From assembly GCF_027489515.1 (NCBI RefSeq), contig NZ_JAIXZS010000098.1:1-64000 (forward strand): DNA of 64,000 nucleotides, given 5' to 3'. This DNA comes from Novosphingobium sp. (lineage in GTDB: Bacteria > Pseudomonadota > Alphaproteobacteria > Sphingomonadales > Sphingomonadaceae). The notes beneath the pieces were generated by a model, which worked only from the letters and a program-made list of their open reading frames with translations, had not been told where the DNA came from and did not search any database. Of the stretch, positions 52,278 through 63,982 are shown piece after piece; the first letter of the stretch is position 1; each line of letters opens with the position of its first letter. The position numbers and the translations under genes were made by a program.

Positions 52278-52294
52278 TGGCACGCATCCTGCTT
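52278..52294 (+). promoter_or_regulatory. Sigma-54 promoter of the response-regulator/kinase operon
   Basis: TGGCACGCATCCTGCTT: GG-N10-GC with full TGGCAC and TGCTT. The predicted start is near 52304, 27 bp before the ATG. It implies that the activator is itself sigma-54 dependent, i.e. autoregulated. Confidence 0.8.
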
Positions 52295-52330
52295 AGTTAC
52301 GCCGGAAACCTACTAACTCTGGTACCGTTC

Positions 52331-53754
<1,424 letters not shown>

Positions 53755-53758
<4 letters not shown>

Positions 53759-56700
53759 ACCTCGCGGCGAGCGGACCCTCGATGAACAGAGCGCAAGGCG
53801 CGCGCGATGGGTTCATTCTCGTGCTGTCGCTGTTCGAGGCGCGGTTCGTCTATCCCAATGTAGACGCGCTCACCGTCATGCTCGTGCCGTCGGTGATGCT
53901 GGCAGCTGTGTTCGCGCTCGATTGGCGGAGGCCATGGACGCAGATCCTGCGCATGCTGCTTGCTTCGCTATTCGGCCTCATGCTTGGCGGCATTCCGCCG
54001 GCAAACGCGGCTGTTGCTGCTCTCCTCGCCGGTTTGCAGGCCGTGATGGGCGGCGCCGCACTCAAGAAGCTCGCGCCGGGTGGTCTTGATCTGACCATGC
54101 CAGATGCGGTGCTGAAGCTTGGCATTGTCGCCACGGTGATCGCGCCGCTGTTCAGTCTGATATTTACCGTGTTCATGCTTTCCGTGCAGCAACCCGGAGG
54201 CGCGTTCGCTGCCATGTCCGAGTTGTCCAGCCTCTCGGGCCTTCAAGAAACCAACGCATTCCGATGGGTCCTGCCCAATGCCATCGGCATTGTCATTGCT
54301 ACGCCGCTCTTCCTCGGGTTGCTGGAAGACCGCTCGTTTCACCTGTCCAGCCTGCTCTCGCTCCGGCGGGCGGCAGGGTTTGTGTCAGTCGCCGCGCTCA
54401 CGGCACTCGTCTTTCTGAGCGGTGGGCACACCTACATCTTCTTCGTGTGCCCCGCGCTGGTCTGGGTCAGCGTCTCATTGGGAATCCGCGATACCGCCGC
54501 AGCGCACTTGCTCTCCATCCTGATCGCCACGGTGGCGGTTGCCTTTGGCAACGGCCCGGCCGACGTGCTGGCGATAGCGCCCGAGGGCCGGTATCTTTTC
54601 ATCGAGACGGCGTATCTTTGCTGCTACGGCTGCCTCCTGCCGATCGCGGCATCGATGGAGGCACGCCGCCGTCTCGAGCAGGAGCTTGCGCAGACGCTGG
54701 CCTTCACGTCCGAGATCCTCCACAACATGCAGGAAGTCGTGTTTCGCACCGATGTCCGGGGGCGCTGGACGTTCCTCAATCCGGCATGGGAGGCGATGAC
54801 CGGCTTCACCGTTGCGGAAACGCTTGAAGGATCGGGCCCGGCCGTGCTCGATCTTGGCGATATCGTCGAGACGCTGGTGCAGTCCGAGCGGTCCCGCGGG
54901 GCCGAACCCGACGAACTGCGCACCCATCGCAGCTTTGCACGGCGCGACGGAGAGATCCGCGAAGCGGACATCAGCATCCGCCGGATCACCACGCCGGACG
55001 GACGGTTCGAAGGCATCGCGGGCAGTATTCGCGATGTTTCCGACCAACGGCGCTATGTTGTCGCGCTGGAGGCCAGCGAGCAGCGTTTCCGGCAGCTGTG
55101 CGACACCTCGCCCATCGGCATCCTGCGCTGTGATCGCCATGGCCTGATCACCTACGTCAACCAGCGCATCGAACTGCTCGTCATGGCGCCGGCCTCGGCG
55201 ATTGTTGGCAAACTCTGGTCCGAAGTGCTCGGCCTCGCCAACACCCAGGCAATCGATCAGATCAATCACTCGCTGATGACCCCGGGTGCGGTCTTCGAGA
55301 ACGAGATCAACTACATCGACAGGTCCGGGCTCAAGCGCTGGCTGACCTTCACCGCAACCGGTGAGTTCGAGAACGGCTCGCGGCTCAGCGGCTATATCGC
55401 CGCGGTCACCGATGTGACCCAGCGCAAGGCGAGCGACATAGAACTGGCAAGCCGCACCCGTGAGCTCAGGCTGGTTACCGAGAACATCAATGACATGGTG
55501 TTCCGGATCGGGCTCGACGGTCATTGCCTCTACGTCACGCCTTCGGTGCGTCAGGTCCTCGGCTACGATCCGAACGCGCTTCTTGGCGTGCCGATGCTGA
55601 TCCGCATCCACCCCGATGATATCGGGGCTGTCCGCACCGGGTTCGACCAGCTCCTCCAGGGCAAGGTCGACAATCTCAGCGTGGCCTACCGGGCGCTCCC
55701 CGCGAAGACCGAAACCGAATACCGCTGGCTTGAGGCCAATTGCCGGCTGCTACGGACCCGCAAGGGCGCCCCGCACGAGATTGTCGCTTCAGTGCGCGAT
55801 ATCACCGCGCGCAAGCTGCTCGAAACCGATCTCATCGAAGCGCGCCACCGTGCCGAACAGGCCACTGCCGCGAAGAGCACATTCCTTGCCAACCTCAGTC
55901 ACGAGATCCGCACGCCGATGAATGGCGTGATCGGCCTCTCGGAACTGCTTCTTGATCATCCGCTCGACGATACCAGCCGAAACTATGTCCGGCTGATTTC
56001 CGAATCCGGCGCGACGATGATGAAGCTGCTCAACGACATTCTCGATATCGCCAAGATCGATGCAGGGCGGCTGCAGCTGTTGGCTGAGCCTTTCAATCTG
56101 CACGATTGCCTTGCCGATTGCATGAGCCTGATGACCGCCAGCGCGGTTGGCAAGCGGCTGGCGCTCGATCTCGATATCGCCCCCGATGTGCCGCGGTCGA
56201 TTGTGGGCGACAGCCTGCGCCTGCGCCAGATCCTTGCAAACCTCATCGGCAACGCCGTCAAGTTCACCGAGACGGGGCAGATCCGGCTTTCCGCCCGAAC
56301 TGAAGGGGACCAATTGGTGATCGCGGTGGACGATACCGGGATCGGCATCTCGCAAGCTGCGCAGGCGAAGGTCTTCGAAGACTTCGGTCAAGGTGAGGAA
56401 AGCATTGTCGCTTCCTACGGCGGTACGGGTCTGGGCTTGCCGATCTCGCGCCGGATTGCCGAAGCCATGGGCGGAACCTTGACCCTCAGGAGCGAGCTTG
56501 GTGTCGGTACTTCCCTGGTACTGCGGATCAAACTGACCCTTCCGGACGCCGCGACCGTTTCCACCACGCTACCTGCCCCGGCGCCATCCTTGCCCGAGCT
56601 GCCATCGATGCGCATTCTTGTTGCCGAAGATGGCCGCACCAACCAGCTGATCCTTACGGCCATGCTGGAAAAGCTGGGCCATCGTGTAACATTGGCGCAG

Positions 56701-57006
56701 ACAGGCGAAGAAGCGATCGCGATGGTTCATGAGGCCATCGCCGAGACCCAGCCATTTGGAGTGGTTCTCATGGATATCCAGATGCCGGGAATGGACGGCA
56801 TGACCGCAACCAGGTTGCTGCGGGAAAGCGGCATTACCGCCGGAATGCTTCCGATCATTGCGGTGACCGCGAACGGCTATCAGGAAAGCATTGACCAGTG
56901 CCTTGCGGCCGGGATGCAAGGGCACCTCGTGAAGCCTGTGCGAAGCGCGGAGATCGCGGCCGAACTTGCGAGGGTCGCCAATCAGGACGCAAGCTGCTTC
57001 CATTAA
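53755..57006 (+). CDS. Membrane-bound hybrid histidine kinase with MASE1-like sensor and three PAS domains
   Basis: The product is 1083 aa from the ATG at 53755. The N-terminal ~300 residues hold about eight membrane helices of MASE1 type (WVLPNAIGIVIATPLFLGLLED). Three PAS/PAC domains (about 300-440, 440-560, 565-690) follow, then HisKA (FLANLSHEIRTPMNGVIGLSELL), HATPase (NLIGNAVKFTETG, DTGIGIS, GGTGLGLPIS) and a receiver (VLMDIQMPGMDG, HLVKPV). There is no HPt domain, so phosphotransfer to the adjacent response regulator needs a separate HPt such as that at 45097-45423. It is coupled to the response-regulator gene by ATGA. Signal unknown. Confidence 0.93.
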
Positions 57007-57463
57007 ATATTTGTTATAAAGCCAAAAAGTTTCCATTCTCGCGCTTCGGTGATTTCCCGTCACGCTGACTTGGAGGATCTGAAAGCAAGTCGGAATGACA
57101 GATGAGAAGGCGATGGCCACACCAGGGCAGAGCCGCGGGGCCAGATCCCGGGTGATCCGATCCCAACAACGTTCGCGTCGCAGAAGCCATCCGGCTGACT
57201 GGCATAAGCAGGTCGAAGCGCTGCGAACGCATTGCCTCCGACGCGATCGGGACGATCAAGGTCTGCCGCTGCGCTCATACCGATGACCAGCCTGCACGCT
57301 GAAGCGTTTCGGAGCGCTCTGCAGGTGCAAGAACGTCTTCCAGAACCCCGTTGGGGCAGGATGCAGGCGCAAATCTATGGCTTCCAGCGGCCTCGCAACC
57401 CTGAAAACATCCGAGGTTCCTGTGAGACACAATGATGCGGGTGAACGCCGGTGGACTGTGGCG
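57007..57463. other. Gene-poor 457-bp stretch before tRNA-Gly
   Basis: No convincing gene. AT-rich sequence follows the kinase stop. Short minus-strand frames (57060-57278, and 57275-57613 which runs through tRNA-Gly) have a protein-like but unrecognised composition and no ribosome-binding site. They may be decayed coding DNA. No promoter or terminator was identified with confidence. Confidence 0.4.
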
Positions 57464-57537
57464 TGGAGCGGGTGAAGGGAATCGAACCCTCGTATTCAGC
57501 TTGGGAAGCTGCTGCTCTACCATTGAGCTACACCCGC
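57464..57537 (-). tRNA. tRNA-Gly (anticodon CCC)
   Basis: Cloverleaf on the minus strand: acceptor GCGGGTG/CACCCGC, D arm GCTC-GAGC, anticodon loop TTCCCAA (anticodon CCC, reads GGG), T arm GAGGG TTCGATT CCCTT and encoded CCA. The outermost anticodon-stem pair is a G-A mismatch. Confidence 0.93.
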
Positions 57538-57726
57538 GCGGGCAACTCCCGATGGAGCGGGAGGCAGTGCCTGCGGCGAACGCCGGACCGCCGTATGGCG
57601 GGATCGCCCGCATGCATCAAGCCCCTTTGCGCTCCGCGCGCCGCGCTACCGCCAGAATCCGTGCAACAGAATCCCATTGCCTAGCGCCCGGCCTGTAGCT
57701 AAAGCGCGCCCCTGCCCACACGGCAC

Positions 57727-57802
57727 GCCGCTTTAGCTCAGTCGGTAGAGCACATCATTCGTAATGATGGGGTCAGGTGTTCGAATCACCTAAGCGGCAC
57801 CA
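57727..57802 (+). tRNA. tRNA-Thr (anticodon CGU)
   Basis: Acceptor GCCGCTT/AAGCGGC, D arm GCTC...GAGC, anticodon stem CATCA/TGATG with loop TTCGTAA (anticodon CGU, reads ACG), T arm AGGTG TTCGAAT CACCT and encoded CCA. It is convergent with the GGDEF/EAL gene, whose stop lies 170 bp downstream; that gap shows no gene. Confidence 0.95.
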
Positions 57803-57971
57803 TTTCCACCTCCGCCAATGTCCGCGTGCGGTTGAAAAATCCCGGAAATCTGCCATAAAATCGACTGGCTCAGCCAGAAGTTTCCGCATAAATCCGTCTG
57901 CATCCAGACGCATTTGGGGGCCTTTTGAGTAGCCGCCTTGATGGGGCTCCCGGATATCCCTTGCAGCGTGC

Positions 57972-60302
57972 CTACCCCGCTGCGCTTGCGGCTGTGGCCC
58001 ATTGCTGGTCTCGGTTCAGTCGCTGGACCAGGCCGGCAACCTCGCTGGACGGAACCGGGCGGCTCACCAGGTACCCCTGGATGAGATCGCAGCCCTCGTG
58101 GCGCAAGGCTTCCATCGTTGCTTCAAGCTCGACCCCTTCGGCCAATGTTTCGATGCCAAGTGCCGCTGCAAGCGTGGTGATGGCACGGATGATCGCGGTT
58201 GCGCTCGTGTCGCTGCCAAGATCGCGCACGAAGCTCTGGTCGATCTTGAGCTTGTCGAACGGGAAAGAGCGCAAGTAGCTCAGCGAGGAGTAGCCGGTCC
58301 CGAAATCATCAAGCGCGATCCGCACACCGAGGCTGCGCATGCTGTGCAGCATGGCGAGGGTGCGCTCCACGTTGCCGATGAAGATGCTTTCGGTGATTTC
58401 GAGTTCGAGCCGGTGTGCCGGAAGGCCCGAGGCGGCGAGGGCCTGGACGATGGTCTGGGCAAGGACGGGGCTGGAGAACTGGCGCGGCGAGATGTTGACC
58501 GCCACGGAGAGATCACCGGGCCAGGCAGCGGCGCGCGCGCAGGCATCGCGGATGACCCACTCGCCGATCGGCACGATGAGGCCGGTTTCCTCGGCCAGCG
58601 GGATGAATTCGGCGGGACTTATCAGGCCGCGCTCAGGGTGGTTCCAGCGGATCAGCGCCTCGAAGCCCTTGAGGCGCTGCTCGGCCATCGAATAGAGCGG
58701 CTGGAAGTACAGTTCGAACCCGCCTTCGCGCACGGCGCGGCGCAACTCCAGTTCGAGCTGCCGCCGGCGGCGTGCTTCCTCGTCGAGCGCCGCCTCGAAG
58801 AAATGATAGGTGCCCTTGCCTTCGCTTTTGGCGCGATAGAGCGCGAGATCGGCATTCTTGAGGAGTTCATCGCTGCTGGCGCCATCCGAAGGTCCGACCG
58901 CGACGCCGAAGCTGGCCGTGAGCTGCACCGTTCGGCCGCCGATATCGACTTCATCGTTGAGCAAGGCGTGGATCGAGCGGGCAAGCGAGGCCGGATCGGC
59001 GCCTTCGCCAAGGCCGGTGACCAGCAGGCCGAACTCGTCACCGCCGAAGCGGGCAACCATGTGATCGGGGAAGTGTTCCTGCAGGCGCTGGCCGGCCTGC
59101 CGGAGCAGCGCATCGCCGCAGGGGTGGCCGAGCGTGTCGTTGATGATCTTGAAATTGTCGAGATCGACAAAGACGACCATTGTGCGCGAGGTCGGCGTCT
59201 GCCTGGTAACGGCGCGGTCGAGCTTCTCGATGAAGAAGCGGCGATTGGGCAGGCTGGTCAGCCCATCGTGCAACGCGCTGTGCACAATCTGGCGCTCGCG
59301 CTCCTCGATCGCATCGACCATCGCATTGAAGCTCTGCGCCAGATCGGCGACTTCGGCATCGCCCGTGATCGCAACCTTCGAGACAGTGCCGCCCGCATAG
59401 CGCTGCGCAGCTTCAGCGAGCTGGCTGAGCGGGCGGCTGATGCTGCGCGCAATGCGGGAAGCAAGCCAAAGGCCGGCGAGTGTGCCGACGAGCGCGATGA
59501 CCATGAGCGCGGTGTTGAGCGCGCGGTAGGCCTGCATCGCCTTTTCGAGCGAATGGCTGAGGATGAGGCGCGGCTCGATCCCGCGCTGAAGGCTGGGGAG
59601 CGCAGAGAGGCGGACGAGTTGGCGGCCTTGCGGAGACGGCAGTTCGCCGATGCTGCCGAGGCCGAGCGCCCTTTGGGCAGGGGCCAGCGTGGTCGCAGGG
59701 GCGACCGAGGCCTTGATCGGCACGGCGGAAAGGCGGCCCAAGGCTTCGAGATCGCGCGTGCCGAGCGGCTGGGCGAGGATCAGCCAGCCGGCGAGATCGG
59801 GGGTCTCGATCGGAGCCGCAACCGCGAGGCCGAGCTGGCCCTTGAGATCGATCACGCCGCTGGCGCCGCCCGCATCGAGTGCCGGAAGCAGCGCCTTGCC
59901 ATCGAGCGCAGGGGCACCGGGGCTGGTCACCACCGTGCCGTCGAGCATGACGACGGCGGCGACTTCAGCGCCGGTCCGCTCGCCCAGGCTGGCAAGCGCG
60001 GAGCCGAGTGTGGCGCGGTCATTCAGGGCAAAGGCCTCGCGGAAACCGAAATCGCGCGCGACGACCATCGCGGCATCGCGCAGCTGCCCGGCGCGGCTGG
60101 CGATCAGCTGCTCGAAGACGCGGGCATTGGCGGCCATGTCGCGCTCGGCAACAGCGTGGGCGAAAAGGCTGACCCCGCTACCCGCGACTCCGACGGTGAC
60201 GGCCATGACGCCTGCGAGCAGTGCCATGAACAGCGCGGCGATGCGCGCGCGCAAGGTGCGGGGGCGCAAGGCGGCGATGCGGGTAGCAAGGGCGAACTGC
60301 AT
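57972..60302 (-). CDS. Bifunctional GGDEF/EAL c-di-GMP turnover protein with periplasmic sensor
   Basis: The product is 776 aa. TM1 ([19 protein letters not shown]), a periplasmic Cache-like sensor region (about 50-255), TM2 ([17 protein letters not shown]) and HAMP ([22 protein letters not shown]) precede the output domains. The GGDEF domain keeps its active site (ARFGGDEFG). The EAL domain keeps [37 protein letters not shown] and AEGVE, so both synthase and phosphodiesterase activities look possible. It follows the copper-protein gene by 4 bp in an operon, suggesting that the copper protein feeds the periplasmic sensor. Confidence 0.93.
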   Translation of the reverse strand: MQFALATRIAALRPRTLRARIAALFMALLAGVMAVTVGVAGSGVSLFAHAVAERDMAANARVFEQLIASRAGQLRDAAMVVARDFGFREAFALNDRATLGSALASLGERTGAEVAAVVMLDGTVVTSPGAPALDGKALLPALDAGGASGVIDLKGQLGLAVAAPIETPDLAGWLILAQPLGTRDLEALGRLSAVPIKASVAPATTLAPAQRALGLGSIGELPSPQGRQLVRLSALPSLQRGIEPRLILSHSLEKAMQAYRALNTALMVIALVGTLAGLWLASRIARSISRPLSQLAEAAQRYAGGTVSKVAITGDAEVADLAQSFNAMVDAIEERERQIVHSALHDGLTSLPNRRFFIEKLDRAVTRQTPTSRTMVVFVDLDNFKIINDTLGHPCGDALLRQAGQRLQEHFPDHMVARFGGDEFGLLVTGLGEGADPASLARSIHALLNDEVDIGGRTVQLTASFGVAVGPSDGASSDELLKNADLALYRAKSEGKGTYHFFEAALDEEARRRRQLELELRRAVREGGFELYFQPLYSMAEQRLKGFEALIRWNHPERGLISPAEFIPLAEETGLIVPIGEWVIRDACARAAAWPGDLSVAVNISPRQFSSPVLAQTIVQALAASGLPAHRLELEITESIFIGNVERTLAMLHSMRSLGVRIALDDFGTGYSSLSYLRSFPFDKLKIDQSFVRDLGSDTSATAIIRAITTLAAALGIETLAEGVELEATMEALRHEGCDLIQGYLVSRPVPSSEVAGLVQRLNRDQQWATAASAAG

Positions 60303-60306
60303 CGGA

Positions 60307-60915
60307 TCAGCGCATCTCTATCGTGACGCGCGCCGGGGTGCCGGGCGCGATGGTGACGGTCTGGACGGTTTCGCCGGAGTTGCTGCGCAAGCGCGGGTGC
60401 CAAATGGTCACGCGGTAGCTGCCCGGAGCAAGCCCATCGATCTGGCCGCGCCCGTTGAGATCTGTAGCGGTGGCATATGGCGTGGCGACCACCCGGATGT
60501 AGCCGCGCATCTTGTCGTGAATGTTGCAGCCGAGCGCCACGGTGCCGAGGACCGGAAAACGCTGCGAACGTGTCTGGTCTCGGCCATAGAGATCGATCTG
60601 GAAGCGCGCGGGCTTGGAAAAGCTGTAGATGCTGTGGCGCACCGTATCGAGATTGGGGAAGGCGACAGAGGAGCCTTGCGGCACGATCAGCGTGCCGGGG
60701 ACGAACGTCTGGTTGCGCTGCGCCATGGCATTGCGCCACGGGAAAGCGAGCGCGCGCATGCTGCCCGCCGGGGGCGGAACCTCGACCACCGCGCCTTCGA
60801 CGGGAAGGCCGCGCTGGTCGAACACCTGCACGATGGAGATCTGCGGACCAGACGCCGAGACCCCGATCAGGCACAGCAGTGCGAGGGGCAGCCGATAGAC
60901 GAAGCGCAGGACCAT
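60307..60915 (-). CDS. Cupredoxin-like periplasmic protein with type-1 copper site (methylamine-utilisation type)
   Basis: The product is 202 aa. Signal peptide ([19 protein letters not shown]), then a beta-sandwich region and the full type-1 copper ligand set: His94 (TVRHSIYSF), Cys130, His133 and Met136 (GCNIHDKM). A C-terminal carboxypeptidase-regulatory-like strand region follows ([23 protein letters not shown]). Database relatives are often named methylamine utilisation protein, but no methylamine genes are near. It is first gene of the operon with the GGDEF/EAL protein; divergent from the DUF3034 gene across 93 bp. Confidence 0.82.
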   Translation of the reverse strand: MVLRFVYRLPLALLCLIGVSASGPQISIVQVFDQRGLPVEGAVVEVPPPAGSMRALAFPWRNAMAQRNQTFVPGTLIVPQGSSVAFPNLDTVRHSIYSFSKPARFQIDLYGRDQTRSQRFPVLGTVALGCNIHDKMRGYIRVVATPYATATDLNGRGQIDGLAPGSYRVTIWHPRLRSNSGETVQTVTIAPGTPARVTIEMR

Positions 60916-61008
60916 GTATGCGGTTTCGCACGGTTTTCCTAAGAACTGGTCAATCCCGCGGTGTGCTGCCTTTACGAATCTGCAAGTCGGTGCGGTTAAT
61001 GGTGGCGC

Positions 61009-61908
61009 ATGCGAAAGAGCCTTGTCCGCCTTGCCGTTGCCTGCAGTATGGGCACGCTGATCAGCAGCACCCCGGCAGCGGCGCGCGACCTTGTCAGCTT
61101 TGATAGCGGCAAGCTCATCCTGACCAACGGCATCACCACGATAGAAGGCAGCGGCGGCGGCGGCCTTGCCACATGGGCTACGATTTCAGGCATGGGGACA
61201 AACCGCGCGTTTGGCGTTTCGGCCCATGTGACCGGCGTGGAACTGCCTGATTTCCGGCTCGATACGCACGGTATCGCGATCGGCATTCGCGACCGGGTGG
61301 AGCTGGCCTACGCCCGGCAGAACTTCAACACGCGCCAAGTTGGCGCGGCGCTGGGGCTGGGGCGCGGGTTCCAGTTCAATCAGGACATCCTCTCGGCCAA
61401 GGTGCGGCTTGCCGGTGATCTGGTCTATGGTCCCGCCTGGCTGCCGCAAGTGAGCATCGGCGTGGAGCACAAGCGCAGCCTCGATGCCGCGATCGTGCGT
61501 GCGGTGGGCGCCAGGTCTTCGGCGGGTACGGATTTCACGGTGAGCGCGACCAAGCTGTTTCTGGGTGCGAGCGTGCTGGCGAATGCGACGGTGCGGGTGA
61601 CCAAGGCCAACCAGTTTGGCCTGCTCGGTTTCGGCGGCGACAAGCATGGCGCCGGGAGTGCCGGGCGCAGCGTGCAGTTCGAAGGTTCGCTCGCCTACAT
61701 GCTGAGCCGCCGCCTTGTGGTGGGCGGCGAGTGGCGGACGCGGCCGGACAACCTCGGGATTGCACGCGAGGATGATGCGAAGGATCTGTTCGCGGCCTGG
61801 GCGGTGACGCGGAATGTGACAGTGACCGCTGCCTATGTCGACGTCGGCTCGGTCGCGACGTTTGCGGGTCAGCGCGGCGGCCTGCTTTCGCTGCAAGTGG
61901 CCTATTGA
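61009..61908 (+). CDS. DUF3034 family outer-membrane-like protein
   Basis: The product is 299 aa. A signal peptide (MRKSLVRLAVACSMGTLISSTPAAA) is followed by the DUF3034 start block (FDSGKLILTNGITTIEGSGGGGLATWATISGMGTNRAFG). The rest is alternating beta-strands to the C-terminal aromatic residue (GGLLSLQVAY), consistent with an outer-membrane barrel. Function is unknown. It is followed 11 bp later by the globin gene and is divergent from the copper/GGDEF-EAL operon. Confidence 0.86.
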   Translation: MRKSLVRLAVACSMGTLISSTPAAARDLVSFDSGKLILTNGITTIEGSGGGGLATWATISGMGTNRAFGVSAHVTGVELPDFRLDTHGIAIGIRDRVELAYARQNFNTRQVGAALGLGRGFQFNQDILSAKVRLAGDLVYGPAWLPQVSIGVEHKRSLDAAIVRAVGARSSAGTDFTVSATKLFLGASVLANATVRVTKANQFGLLGFGGDKHGAGSAGRSVQFEGSLAYMLSRRLVVGGEWRTRPDNLGIAREDDAKDLFAAWAVTRNVTVTAAYVDVGSVATFAGQRGGLLSLQVAY

Positions 61909-61919
61909 GAGAGCCGACG

Positions 61920-62483
61920 ATGATGTTTCTGCTGCCCATGCTGATCGCCGCCGCGCCGCTGGCCGAACCGCCCGTCGAAGCGCCTGCGCCTGCGCAGACC
62001 GAAGCGCCGGTCGACTGGGACAAGGAGTTTGGCGTCGTGCGCAAGGAGCGCGATCCCGTGACGGGGGAGATCCCGGTCGATCCCTATGTGCAGGGCGATG
62101 CCAATGCGGGCGCAAGGCCCTATTCCGGCGATGGACTTGCGCGGGCCTTTGGCGGGCAGGCGGGCATTCGCCGGATCACCGACCGCGCCCTCGAACTGAG
62201 CGAGGCGGACCCGCGGATCAAGGCGATCTTCGAGGAGCATGACATGGTGCGGCTACGGCGCACCTTGTTCGAACAGGTGTGCTATCTGCTCAACGCCGGG
62301 TGCACCTATACGGGCCGCGACATGAAGACCGCGCACAAGGGGCTCGGCACGACACGCGCCGACCTCAATGCGCTGGTCGAGAACCTTCAGCGCGCCATGC
62401 GCGAGGCGCGTGTTTCCTTCGCGGCGCAGAACCGGCTGCTGGCCAAGCTCGCACCGATGGACCGGGATGTGACCGAGCGCTAG
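61920..62483 (+). CDS. Exported group I truncated haemoglobin-like protein
   Basis: The product is 187 aa. An N-terminal hydrophobic leader (MMFLLPMLIAAAPLA) and a Pro/Ala linker precede the globin domain (about 75-180): FGGQAGIRRITDRALELSEADPRIKAIF, GCTYTGRDMKTAHKGLGTTRADL. The proximal haem His139 (TAHKGL) is present. By eye alignment the usual Phe-Tyr at B9-B10 is Ala-Leu, so the distal ligand-stabilising Tyr is missing. It is probably periplasmic and follows the DUF3034 gene in one operon. ATG at 61920 or 61923; GAGAG upstream. Confidence 0.78.
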   Translation: MMFLLPMLIAAAPLAEPPVEAPAPAQTEAPVDWDKEFGVVRKERDPVTGEIPVDPYVQGDANAGARPYSGDGLARAFGGQAGIRRITDRALELSEADPRIKAIFEEHDMVRLRRTLFEQVCYLLNAGCTYTGRDMKTAHKGLGTTRADLNALVENLQRAMREARVSFAAQNRLLAKLAPMDRDVTER

Positions 62484-62588
62484 GCGCACCGGCGCCGTTT
62501 CCATCAACGTGGGTCGCTTTTGTGCGGCGTTGCATGTGGCGGGCTGGCGTGGGATGCCTTGCACCGCTGGCCAGATGCAGGAGCGGCG

Positions 62589-63290
62589 ATGATCGAATTG
62601 TTGACTGCGCCCACGCCGAACGGGTGGAAGATATCCATCATGCTCGAGGAATGCGGGCTTCCTTACGAGGTGGGCTGGATCAACCTCGGCAAGGGTGAGC
62701 AGTTCGCGCCCGCGTTTCTGGCGGTCAGCCCCAACAACCGGATTCCCGCGATCATCGACCATGAACCGGCAGATGGGGGCGAGCCAGTGCCGGTGTTCGA
62801 GACCGGGGCAATCCTCGTCTATCTGGCGGAGAAGACGGGGCAGTTCCTCCCGACCGATCTGCGCGGGCGCAAGGCGGTGCTGGAGTGGTTGTTCTGGCAG
62901 GTCGGCGGTCTGGGGCCGATGCTGGGGCAACATGGGCATTTCCGGCTCTATGCGCCTGAACGGATCGCCTATGCGACCGAGCGCTACCGCAATGAGGCGC
63001 TGCGGCTTTATGGCGTGCTGGACCGGCAATTGGCGCGGGAGGAACACGTGGCAGGGGCCGATTATTCGATTGCCGACATGGCCTGCTTCCCGTGGATCCA
63101 GACGTGGAAGGCGCAAGGCATTCCGCTGGAGGAGTTTGCAGCGCTTAAGGCGTGGTACAACCGGCTGAAGGAGCGCCCGGGCTTGCGGCGCGGGATGGCA
63201 GTGGGGCGCGACCGGATCAACAAGCGGCCGCAGGACGATGCCGAAACGCGGCGGGTGCTGTTCGGGATCAAAGACGGAGATGGGGCATGA
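62589..63290 (+). CDS. Glutathione S-transferase, YfcG/Ure2p-like (nu class)
   Basis: The product is 233 aa. The thioredoxin-fold N-terminal domain starts IELLTAPTPNGWKISIMLEECGLPYEVGWINLGKGEQF. TPNG at the catalytic position is typical of YfcG/YghU enzymes with disulfide reductase activity. NNRIPAIIDHEP and FETGAILVYLAEK form the GSH site, and the all-helical C-terminal domain includes LEWLFWQVGGLGPMLGQHGHF and YSIADMACFPWI. The stop overlaps the next gene start (ATGA), so the two are coupled. Confidence 0.92.
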   Translation: MIELLTAPTPNGWKISIMLEECGLPYEVGWINLGKGEQFAPAFLAVSPNNRIPAIIDHEPADGGEPVPVFETGAILVYLAEKTGQFLPTDLRGRKAVLEWLFWQVGGLGPMLGQHGHFRLYAPERIAYATERYRNEALRLYGVLDRQLAREEHVAGADYSIADMACFPWIQTWKAQGIPLEEFAALKAWYNRLKERPGLRRGMAVGRDRINKRPQDDAETRRVLFGIKDGDGA

Positions 63291-63907
63291 GTGTGCGGGT
63301 GGAGTTTTTCTACGATCTGTCTTCGCCCTGGACGCGGCTGGCGTTTCACAACTTCCGCGAGGGCATTGCGGGCCGGGATGTGGCGGTGACCTGGCGGCCG
63401 TTTCTGGTCGGCGGGGTGTTCAATGCGGTAAACCAGAGCGTCTACGAAAGCCGCGCGAATCCGGACAATCCCAAGTTCCGCCTGAGCTTCACGTGGCTGA
63501 AGGAATGGGCGCGTCTGGCCGGGCTCAGGATGAACTTCCCCTCGGAATTCCATCCGGTGAAGTCGGTCCATGCGATGCGGTTCTGCTGCGCGCTGGAGGA
63601 TCGGCCGGAGGATCTGCTGCGCTTCAGCGAGGCGACGTTTGAGGCTTATTTCGGGGATGCGCGCAATATTGATGATCCTGAAGTGCTGGTGGATATCGCC
63701 AATGCAAGCGGGCTTGATGCCGCGGCGCTGCGGGCGGCAGCGGGCAGCGATGAAGTGAAGGCGCGGCTGCGCGCGAACACCGACGAGGCAATTGCGCGCG
63801 GTGCCTATGGTTCGCCGACGATCTTTGTCGATGGCGCCTTCATGTACTTCGGCAATGATCAGTTGCCGCTGGTGATGCAGCGGATTGCCATGGTGGAGGC
63901 CGGCTGA
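63287..63907 (+). CDS. 2-hydroxychromene-2-carboxylate isomerase / DsbA-like (kappa GST) family protein
   Basis: The product is 206 aa. DsbA-like thioredoxin fold with the HCCA-isomerase start VEFFYDLSSPWTRLAFHNF (Ser in place of a redox Cys), WRPFLVGGVFNAVNQ and the C-terminal GAYGSPTIFVDGAFMYFGNDQL. Characterised members isomerise 2-hydroxychromene-2-carboxylate in naphthalene degradation using glutathione; many homologues are unassigned. Coupled to the GST gene, which fits a glutathione-dependent pair. No other aromatic degradation genes are in view. Confidence 0.88.
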   Translation: MSVRVEFFYDLSSPWTRLAFHNFREGIAGRDVAVTWRPFLVGGVFNAVNQSVYESRANPDNPKFRLSFTWLKEWARLAGLRMNFPSEFHPVKSVHAMRFCCALEDRPEDLLRFSEATFEAYFGDARNIDDPEVLVDIANASGLDAAALRAAAGSDEVKARLRANTDEAIARGAYGSPTIFVDGAFMYFGNDQLPLVMQRIAMVEAG

Positions 63908-63982
63908 GCGCAGTTGCGCTGGATCAATGTTCGAGTGTCCAAAGTGAGGGAGCTTCGATCTGTCCAATTGGAGTGACAGATC

